Source: Kiritimatiellia bacterium (GTDB taxonomy: Bacteria > Verrucomicrobiota > Kiritimatiellia > RFP12 > UBA1067). From it: a stretch of DNA of 40,756 nucleotides. The translations under genes were made by a program, and so were the position numbers. The DNA is taken from positions 1-40,756 of the forward strand of contig JAGCVN010000114.1 in the NCBI GenBank assembly GCA_017962315.1, in the 5' to 3' direction. How positions within the stretch are numbered: position 1 is the first letter of the stretch; each line of letters begins with the position of its first letter. The notes under the pieces were generated by a model that had not been told where the DNA came from, did no database searches, and was given only the letters and a program-made list of their open reading frames with translations. This document shows positions 1 through 7,600 of this stretch, piece by piece.

Positions 1-650
1 CTCCAGCCCGCTGCAATCCTCGAACGCCGCATACCCGATGCTGGTTACGGAATCCGGGATCGCCACGCTCTCCAGCCCGCTGCAATCCTCGAACGCCGCA
101 TACCCGATGCTGGTTACGGAATCCGGGATCGCCACGCTCGTCAGCCCGGTACACCCCCCGAACGCACTCTCCCCGATGCTCGTCACCGAGTCCGGGATCG
201 TGATTTCCGTTGCATCACCCACATAGTCGTACAAAACGCCGCGAACGATGGCGAATCCGTCTCCATCCGCAAGTCCGCTGCAACCGGAGAACGCCCCCTC
301 TCCGATGCTCGTCACGGAGTCCGGGATCTCCACGCCCGTCAGACCGCTGCAACCGGAGAACGCCAAACCCCCGATACTGGTCACCGAGTCGGGGATCGTG
401 ATTTCCGTTGCTTCACCCACGTAGTCGTACAAAACGCCGCGAACGATGACGAATCCGTCCCCATCCGCAAGCCCGCTGCAACCGTAGAACGCCTCGTCCC
501 CGATGTTCGTCACGGAGTCCGGGATCTCCACGCCCGTCAGAGCGTTGCAACCGTAGAACGCCCACCCCCCGATGCTGGTCACCGAGCCCGGGATCGTGAT
601 TTCCGTCGCTGCCCCCACGTAGTCATACAAAACGCCGCGAACGATGACGA
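1..650 (-). repeat. Coding tandem repeats of two periods inside the BspA-like gene
   Basis: Bases 1-69 and 70-138 are identical, a perfect 69-bp (23-codon) tandem duplication that equals one leucine-rich repeat. A higher-order unit of 198 bp (66 codons) recurs: the same acaaaacgccgcgaacgatg block starts at 231, 429 and 627, exactly 198 bp apart. This indicates recent unequal crossover or slippage within the gene. Confidence 0.9.
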
Positions 651-1044
651 ATCCGTCCCCATCCGCAAGTCCGCTGCAACCCCAGAACACCCCGTCCCCG
701 ATGCTGGTCACCGAGTCCGGGATCGCCACGCTCTCCAGCCCGCCGCAATCCTCGAACGCCCCCTCTCCGATGCTCGTCACGGAGTCCGGGATCTCCACGC
801 CCGTCAGACCGCTGCAATCATAGAACGCATAATCCCCGATGCGCGTCACGGGCATTCCGTCGATGTTGTCCGGAATGGCGATTTCGCCCGATAGCGTGTT
901 GCCTCCCGTGATTGTCACGGTACCGTCACCATTTTCGTCGTACTGCCACGTGATGCGATCCGGGAAGTATTCCCCGCCTAGACCGGAGAACGCGCACGTC
1001 AACAAGGAAGACAGCAGCAGCGTCTTCCACTTGATCTGTTTCAT
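1..1044 (-). CDS. BspA-like leucine-rich-repeat secreted protein, N-terminal part (runs off the left edge)
   Basis: I read this frame directly on the minus strand: it is open from an ATG at 1044 to base 1 (348 codons, no stop). A Shine-Dalgarno-like AAGGAAAGG lies just upstream. The first 20 or so residues (MKQIKWKTLLLSSLLTCAFS) form a signal peptide. A linker follows with YDENGDGTVTITGG, typical of proteins carrying the BspA-type repeat. From about residue 55 the protein is made of 23-residue repeats of the kind IPDSVTSIGxxAFxxCxxL, the LRR_5/BspA family. Some repeats are interrupted by a GDGFVIVRGVLYDYVG insert. Proteins of this class are exported and often act in adhesion or surface binding; the ligand here is unknown. 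The C-terminus, and so the anchoring mode, lies outside the window. The family call is secure; the function is only inferred. Confidence 0.9.
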   Translation of the reverse strand, partial: MKQIKWKTLLLSSLLTCAFSGLGGEYFPDRITWQYDENGDGTVTITGGNTLSGEIAIPDNIDGMPVTRIGDYAFYDCSGLTGVEIPDSVTSIGEGAFEDCGGLESVAIPDSVTSIGDGVFWGCSGLADGDGFVIVRGVLYDYVGAATEITIPGSVTSIGGWAFYGCNALTGVEIPDSVTNIGDEAFYGCSGLADGDGFVIVRGVLYDYVGEATEITIPDSVTSIGGLAFSGCSGLTGVEIPDSVTSIGEGAFSGCSGLADGDGFAIVRGVLYDYVGDATEITIPDSVTSIGESAFGGCTGLTSVAIPDSVTSIGYAAFEDCSGLESVAIPDSVTSIGYAAFEDCSGLE

Positions 1045-1473
1045 ACCTTGTCCACCTTTCCTTGTTCCCTTGTTTACGAAACCGGAACAGGTGAGGGAAA
1101 CACAGCACCTCCTCCAGTGTCTCAAGAGTAGGTGCATAGGATAACCTTCGAACGAAACACCGAAGGAGGCGAACCTGCACGAAGGCAGTGCTTCTCCGAT
1201 GCGTCGTTCTGAGTACAAGTTTCCTATGCTTTACCCTTGACGCAATCCCTAACACGGCGGGCAACGAAAACGTTATCCCCCGTGCAGGGTAAACAAACTG
1301 TCATCCGGCACGGCTTTCGCCGTCGGACAAGGACTCATGCTACCACATCGCGGCAGGTGCGACAAGCCGAATTTTAACAGCCGAATTGGTCAACCGGGTG
1401 TTTTCGGTCAATGGTTCACAAATGGCGGACATTCCCCCGGCCGCGACGGAGTGCGACCCTTTCCTGGGAAAAC
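1045..1473. other. Non-coding gap between the BspA-like gene and the tsaD terminator
   Basis: About 430 bp with no credible gene. It holds the leader of the BspA-like gene (its Shine-Dalgarno is at about 1050-1065 on the minus strand) and should contain its promoter, but I found no convincing -35/-10 pair. The short open frames here lack codon bias and recognisable products. Confidence 0.6.
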
Positions 1474-1501
1474 CGCCCGCCCCTCGCCGGAGGAGCGGGC
1501 G
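1474..1501 (-). terminator. Rho-independent terminator of the toroid-helicase-glgB-tsaD operon
   Basis: Read on the minus strand, a 7-bp stem CGCCCGC/GCGGGCG is extended after one mismatch by a 4-bp inner stem CCTC/GAGG with a 4-base loop. It is followed directly by GGTTTTCCC. It begins about 6 bp after the tsaD stop codon, the expected place for an intrinsic terminator. Confidence 0.85.
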
Positions 1502-1506
1502 AAACG

Positions 1507-2559
1507 TCAATCGCCCGCTTCAAGGGAGGGGACGACATCCTGTGCCATCACGTCTGGTTCTTTCACCCCGACGCCCAGCCCCGCCAGCCCGGCGATCATC
1601 GCGGCGTTGTCGCCGCAATAGCAGGGTTTCGCCAGCAAGAGCCGGACATGGGCGCGATCCGCCACTTCCGCGAGGCGTTCGCGCAACCGCCCGTTCAACG
1701 AGACGCCGCCGCCGACGGCGAGGGTGGCGTATCGGCCGGAGGCCAAGGCACGGGCGCAGCGGTCGGCCAGCGCGCCGACGATGGCTTCTTGATACGAAGC
1801 CGCGATTTCCGCGACGTCTTCGTCGCCTTTCGGCGGGTTGCGGCGCAGGTGGTACATCAAGGCGGTTTTCAGACCGCTGAAACTCACGCAGAGGTCGGCG
1901 CGGAATCCCCCCAGCGCCGGGGTGCCCGGACGCGGCCGGCCTTTCGGGAAGACGATGGCGTCGCGCCGTTTGGCCGTCTTCGCAAGTTTGTCGATCACCG
2001 GGCCGCCGGGATAGCCCAGTCCCAGAAGTTTCGCCGCTTTGTCGAACGCTTCGCCCGCCGCGTCGTCCAGCGTCTGCCCGATCAACCGGAACTTGCCCGG
2101 TTCCGGGACTTCGATGAAACTGGTGTGCCCGCCGGAGACGGCCAGGCCCAGCATCGGGCAGGCGTCCGCCGGTTCCGGCGCTTCGGGCGAAAGGAAGACG
2201 GCGTGCAGGTGCGCTTCGATGTGGTTGATTCCAATGAGCGGTTTGCCGAGTGACGTCGCCAGCCCCTTCGCGGCGGAAAACCCGACCATCAGCGAACTCG
2301 CCAATCCCGGCCCGTAGGTCGCGGCCACGGCATCGATTGCTTCCCAGTGCAGACCGCCGAACGCGGCCTCCACCGCTTCGCGGATCACGCCCCCGATTTT
2401 TTCGACGTGGCTTCGCGACGCGATCTCCGGAACCACCCCGCCGTAGGGCTGGTGCAGTTTGATCTGGCTGAACACGACGCTCGAAAGTACCTTGCGCCCG
2501 TCTTCCACGACGGCGGCTGCGGTTTCGTCACACGACGACTCGATTCCCAGAATCCTCAT
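1507..2559 (-). CDS. tsaD: tRNA N6-adenosine threonylcarbamoyltransferase TsaD
   Basis: TsaD transfers the threonylcarbamoyl group from threonylcarbamoyl-AMP to N6 of A37 in ANN-decoding tRNAs, with TsaB and TsaE, in the cytoplasm. The protein is 350 aa, normal for the family. It begins MRILGIESSCDETAAAV, the classic ASKHA-fold start. The metal-binding HIEAH is at 113-117, followed by SGGHT at 142-146, DDAAGEAFDK at 165-174 and GYPGGP near 182. A C-terminal CGDNAAMIA is present. Its ATG overlaps the glgB stop by 4 bp (ATGA), so it is translationally coupled and the start is secure. It is the last gene of its operon, closed by the hairpin just downstream. Linkage to glgB has no obvious metabolic logic and probably reflects shared transcription. 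No key residue is missing. Confidence 0.97.
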   Translation of the reverse strand: MRILGIESSCDETAAAVVEDGRKVLSSVVFSQIKLHQPYGGVVPEIASRSHVEKIGGVIREAVEAAFGGLHWEAIDAVAATYGPGLASSLMVGFSAAKGLATSLGKPLIGINHIEAHLHAVFLSPEAPEPADACPMLGLAVSGGHTSFIEVPEPGKFRLIGQTLDDAAGEAFDKAAKLLGLGYPGGPVIDKLAKTAKRRDAIVFPKGRPRPGTPALGGFRADLCVSFSGLKTALMYHLRRNPPKGDEDVAEIAASYQEAIVGALADRCARALASGRYATLAVGGGVSLNGRLRERLAEVADRAHVRLLLAKPCYCGDNAAMIAGLAGLGVGVKEPDVMAQDVVPSLEAGD

Positions 2560-4583
2560 TCCTTTGTGTCCTCAATCCGTTCAAGGATCATCGCGGTACG
2601 GCTGGGCAGGTAGACTTTGATCACATCGCAAAGTTCGTTGCCGCGCAATTCGCGGATCACCTCGAAAACCTGGTCCGGCTGGATTCCCCCCTGTCCGCCG
2701 AAACGTTGTTCGTCCGTGTCCAGCTTCAGCCGGTAGCCATGCGAGGCGGGCGGCACGACGACGGAATAGTCGGCGACGGAGAGGGAACTGTGGAAATTGA
2801 ACAGGAACAACAACGGTCCCCGTTCAAAGACGAGGATCTTGCTTTCATCCGACGAATAGAATCGGCGCGGGGACGACTGTTCCAATGCGTTCGCCTGCCG
2901 CAACAGGCGGAGCATCGCCTCGTCGAATTCGCCCATGCACCAGAAGAGCAGGTCGGGATTGTCGCGCAACGACCACTGGCGGCGGGCGAAGTGATAGGAG
3001 TTGTTGTTTCCCTCGCGGGGAAAGTCGATCCATTCGGGGTGGCCGAATTCGTTGCCCATGAAGTTCAGGTAGGCGTGGCCGGAGGCGGCGAGGGTCGCGA
3101 GCCGGGCGAGTTTGTGGAGCGCGACGCCCCGGTTGGCGCGGAGGTTGTTCTGGTCGCGGCGCATGGCGTTGTAGACGGCGTCGTCGACCAGCTGGAAGAG
3201 GAAGGTTTTCCCGCCGACCAGCGCCTGGTCGTGGCTTTCGACGTAGTTCACCGTCTGCTCATCCGCACGTCGGTTCGTCAGTTCGTGCCAGAGGTAGCCG
3301 ATGCTCCAATCTTCGTCGCGGACGTCGCGGGCGAGCTTGAACCAGCACTCCGGGTTGCCCATCGCCATCCGGTAATCGAACCCGATGCCGCCATCGGAAG
3401 ACGGTGCCGCGATACCGGGCATCCCGCTCACGTCTTCGGCAATGGTGATCGCGTCGGGACAGATCTCGTGAATGACCCGGTTGGCGAGGTTGAGGTAGAT
3501 CCAGGCGTCTTCGTCCACCGTGTCGTCGAAGTACTGCGAATAATCGGTGAAGTCGATGCCCAGCCCGTGATGCAGGTAGAGCATGGAGGTCACGCCGTCG
3601 AACCGGAATCCGTCGAAGTGGAACTCGTCCATCCAGTACCGGCAGTTGGAAAGCAGGAAGTGTAGGACATCGGTTTTCGCGTAGTTGAAACAGCGGGAGT
3701 CCCACGCCGAATGCCAGCCGCGGAGTCCGTCGTGGAAATACTGCCATGGCGTTCCGTCGAAGAGCGAAAGCCCGTCCCGTTCGTTTTTTACGGCGTGGGA
3801 ATGGACGATGTCCATGATGACGTTGAGTCCCGCGCCGTGCGCGGCATCGACGAGCGCTTTCAGTTCTTCCGGCGTCCCGAACCGCGAGGAACAGGCGAAG
3901 AAACTGGAGACGTGGTAGCCGAAAGAGGCATAGTAGGGGTGTTCCATCACCGCCATGAACTGGATGGTGTTGTATCCCGCCTTGACGATGCGCGGCAAAA
4001 TGTTCTCCCGGAATTCGGTGTAGGTGCCGATGCCTTCACGTTCCTGCGCCATGCCGATATGCGCTTCGTAGATCAACGGGTACGCACGCGAAGGCCGCCA
4101 GCCGGGATGTTGCCAGCGATACGGTTCGGGATCCCAGACCTGGGCCGCGAAAAGCGTCGTTTCGGCGTCCTGTACGACACGCCTCGCGTAGGCGGGGATG
4201 CGGTCGCCTTCGCCACCGTTCCACTGCACCTTGAGGTGGTAGTACTGCCCGTGCGTGAACGCATCCGGCGGAAACGTCCCTTCCCAGACCTCGCGTCCGG
4301 GAAGGCGCGAAAGGCGATAGGCGTCCTTCTGCTTCCATTCCGAGAAATCGCCCACCAGCCAGATAGCCGTCGCGTTCGGCGCCCATTCGCGGAACGACCA
4401 TCCGTCCGCATTCCGGTGAAGCCCGTAGTATTCATGGGCGCAGGCAAATTGCGCCAGCGACCCGGGACCAGAGGCGAGCGTCTCGGCGCGTTTGCCCGCG
4501 TTTTCTTCGCGCCGCCGGATAATTGGTTCGTAGGGTGCGAGATACGGATCTTCCATCAATCGTGTTCTTTGCACAGTCGGCAT
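2556..4583 (-). CDS. glgB: 1,4-alpha-glucan branching enzyme (GH13_8-like, eukaryote-type)
   Basis: This enzyme introduces alpha-1,6 branches into glycogen by cutting an alpha-1,4 chain and transferring it. It has 675 aa. An N-terminal CBM48-like beta-sandwich (about 55-155, with GWSFREWAPNA) precedes the (beta/alpha)8 barrel. The four conserved GH13 regions are visible: DIVHSH near 260, GFRFDG near 327 (nucleophile Asp about 329), IAEDVSG near 382 (acid/base Glu) and ESHDQ near 450. A C-terminal beta domain follows. Region II reads GFRFDGVTSM and region III AEDVSGMP. These, with the compact N-terminus, resemble the GBE1-like GH13_8 subfamily found in eukaryotes and some bacteria rather than the common GH13_9 GlgB. 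The ATG at 4583 has AAGGGG 8 bp upstream and lies 18 bp after the helicase gene, so it is probably co-transcribed. No other glycogen genes are in the window. Confidence 0.95.
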   Translation of the reverse strand: MPTVQRTRLMEDPYLAPYEPIIRRREENAGKRAETLASGPGSLAQFACAHEYYGLHRNADGWSFREWAPNATAIWLVGDFSEWKQKDAYRLSRLPGREVWEGTFPPDAFTHGQYYHLKVQWNGGEGDRIPAYARRVVQDAETTLFAAQVWDPEPYRWQHPGWRPSRAYPLIYEAHIGMAQEREGIGTYTEFRENILPRIVKAGYNTIQFMAVMEHPYYASFGYHVSSFFACSSRFGTPEELKALVDAAHGAGLNVIMDIVHSHAVKNERDGLSLFDGTPWQYFHDGLRGWHSAWDSRCFNYAKTDVLHFLLSNCRYWMDEFHFDGFRFDGVTSMLYLHHGLGIDFTDYSQYFDDTVDEDAWIYLNLANRVIHEICPDAITIAEDVSGMPGIAAPSSDGGIGFDYRMAMGNPECWFKLARDVRDEDWSIGYLWHELTNRRADEQTVNYVESHDQALVGGKTFLFQLVDDAVYNAMRRDQNNLRANRGVALHKLARLATLAASGHAYLNFMGNEFGHPEWIDFPREGNNNSYHFARRQWSLRDNPDLLFWCMGEFDEAMLRLLRQANALEQSSPRRFYSSDESKILVFERGPLLFLFNFHSSLSVADYSVVVPPASHGYRLKLDTDEQRFGGQGGIQPDQVFEVIRELRGNELCDVIKVYLPSRTAMILERIEDTKE

Positions 4584-4601
4584 GGATTTTTCCCCTTTTG
4601 C

Positions 4602-7600
4602 TTACAACCCTTTCAACGCTTCCTCCAAGGCTTCCTTCGCGGCGGCGGTGACACGCATCAACCCCAGCCGTTTCAGCGTCTCTTTCTGCAGCGTTTCTTC
4701 GGAGACCGTCTTGTAGAGCGCCATCACGTAACGGGCCGCGTTCCGGATTTCCTCTGCCGGAATCTCGTCAATCGCGCGCCGCGCCTCTTTCGCTTCACCC
4801 TGCCGCCGGTATCCTGTGTAGGACGCCGCCGGTGTGGCGGGCGGCCAGAAGACCCGGCCTGCCGCCTGTGTCGTCGTTTCGAGGTCTTTCGGGATAGACC
4901 TCCGCAGTACGTCTTCCATGTTTTCACGGAGGCGGGTGAACCCCCATTCGCGCAGGATGCGCTTGCGCAGGAGGCTTTCCAGGATCGGCCCTTCCGTATC
5001 GACGATGCGGCGGATTTCTTCGCCCAGCAACGGCGGTCCGTCGAGCAGGTTGAACTTGCCGGCTTTGGACGAATAGTCTTTGACTGGCGTCGCGATGTAG
5101 ACGCTTCCGGGATCTTCCAGTCCCGGCGCGGTCTCTGGTTCCGGTGGGGTTTCTGCCGCGATCACGGAACGCGGAAGTTTTGCGGCGGTCTTCGCCTTGC
5201 CCGGCGAGGGGTTCCCGTTCACAGCGGCTTCGACTTCCGCCAACAGGTTGGCTTTCGCCTGTTCGCGGTCGAACCACCAGGCGAGCGTCCAGGCACGGTA
5301 GACGCGCCAACCGAGTCCCTCCAATACGCTGCGCCGGAGTTTGTCGCGGTCGCGCGCGGAGGCGGCGTTGCGGTAGTTTGCGCCGTCGCATTCAATGCCG
5401 ATGGCGTAACAGTCCGGCTTGACCTTGCTCCGCACGGCGATGTCGATCCGGTAGCCGCTACAGCCGACTTGCGTCTCGACTTCGTACCCTTGGAAACGGA
5501 GGAAACTGGCAATCTCGTCTTCGAACCGGTCGCCGTCCCCGATGCCCTCGCCGGCGGGGACGCCGAGCGCGTTGACGCCGCGTTCCGCGTACTCCAGGAA
5601 GTTTTTCAGGTGCGCCGCCCCCATCGCCTGCGTCCGGCTCAGGTCGATGTCGCTCGCGTGGATCGAGGCGAATACGACAACCTGCTCTTTCGCCCGGGTC
5701 ACGGCGACGTTCAACCGACGTTCACCCCCGGCACGGTTCAACGGACCGAAGTTCATCGCGAACTTCCCGTCCTTGTCTTTCGCATAACAAATTGAAAAAT
5801 AAATCGCGTCGCGTTCATCGCCCTGTACGTTCTCCAGGTTCTTCACGAAGAACGGCTCTTCCAGCGAATCGTCGAAGAAACGTTCGATTTCGGGATGCTT
5901 CTCGCGTTCGTCGTCCATCAGGTCTTCAATCAGTTTCTGCTGCGCTTCGCTGAAGGTGACGATGCCCGTGGATTTGTTGGCGAAGGCGGGGTCCAATAAA
6001 CGTTTCATGACGGCTTCGACCACGGCTTTCGCCTCTTCTTTGTTCGAACGCGATTTGCATCGGTCGTAGATGCCGTTCGCAACGAAGTGGAACCGCACGC
6101 CCAGCGCGTCGTTTCCCGTCTGCGCCGAGGGGAAGGTGAAAAGGCGGTTCCCGTAGTAGTGCCGGTTGCTGAAGGCGATCAACGATTCGTGGCGGCTGCG
6201 GTAGTGCCATCTCAGGTACGATTCCGCCATCCCGGAGGCTTTGCATTCGTCAAGGATGCTCTCCAGCTCCTGGATGTCGCTGTCCGAAACCGTCTCGTCC
6301 GCAGTTGCCTCGCTCTGGCGCTGGAAGAACGTCGTCGGCGGTAGCTGGCGGGGGTCGCCGACGATGACGCACTGCTTGCCGCGTGCGATGACGCCGATCG
6401 CGTCCGGGACGGTAATCTGAGACGCTTCGTCGAACACCACCAGGTCGAAGGGCTTGTTTTCCGGCGGCAGATACTGCGCGACCGAAAGCGGACTCATCAG
6501 GAAACAGGGCTTCAAACTGGAGATTAGCGAAGGGATCGACTCCAACAGGGCGCGGACTGGTTTGATGCGGCTTTTCTTTTCGCACTCCCGTTTCAAGATG
6601 CCCAGTTCCGTTGTGGCGGGACAGACCCCCATGCGTCCTGCCGGGAGGTTTGCGGCGAGCCGTGCGACAATCAACCGCTTGGCGAGTTCCGCGACCACGT
6701 CATCCAACATCCCGAACTTCTCGGTCAGTCCATCCTGTGCGCTTCCGAGGAATTCCCGCAACACGGATTCTTGCTCGATAACCGACGCTACGTACTGCTC
6801 GCAGTAGCGTTTACGGATTGCCGCCTCTACGAGCTCGAACGGCAGGTCGCCTCGTTCCGCCGCGTCGACGACGGGAGTTAGCCCGTGCGCCAGAGCCTCC
6901 TTCCGGCAGGCGTTCCAGAGGCACCAGCGGCGCAACTCGCCGTGTGCGTTGCGGACGGCGTCTGCGGCTTCCGAAACGTGGTTGAGCCAGCGTTTCTCCG
7001 AATCTCCGAACGCCGCTTTCCCGTCCATCGTTTCCTGAAACGCGGCTAACGCGGAGGTAAGTGCGTTGAACGCTTCGGCGGCTTCCGCCGCCGGGGACGG
7101 GGTTGCCCCCGTAAGGATCGGGTCGAGGTTTTCCGGTTTTCCTCCGACGGCGCGTAGGTCGTCCCACAGCGTTTGTCCGGAGGCGAGGATCGCCCCGTTC
7201 GTCTTCCACTGTTCTTCGTTCTCGGGTGTGCCGCAGACGGAAGCGTTGTCCTGATACTTCTCGAAGGTGTCGAACCAGCGCGAAAGCCCGACTGTTTTAA
7301 ACGGCGAACGTGACGGGTCTTTCAGGCAGAGCCCGAGTTCCTTCAGCAGGTTTCGGTCTTTGAACCAGCGGAAGAGGATGAAGGACTGCCTGTTCGCCCG
7401 CCAACGCTGACGCAGGGCGGGAATGTCCAGCTGGCGTACCGCCGCGTAGTCGATCTCTGGATTCGCCTTGCGCATCGCGATGCAGATGTTCGCCGCCTCG
7501 CAACGTTTTCTTGCGGCGGGCGCGTAGGTTTCCCAACGGGTAAAGGTGTCGGCCTCAAAGCGGGGCGCGGTCTTCAACGTCGTCTCGATCTCGACTAACG

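Noticed and set aside
1..838. CRISPR-like regular repeats
   Set aside because: The periodicity (69 and 198 bp) keeps reading frame and encodes leucine-rich repeats; there are no short direct repeats with unique spacers.
3711..5795. Plus-strand open frame of 694 codons opposite glgB and the helicase gene
   Set aside because: It is antisense to two genes with clear families, shows no domain resemblance and arises from GC-rich codon structure that suppresses stops on the opposite strand.
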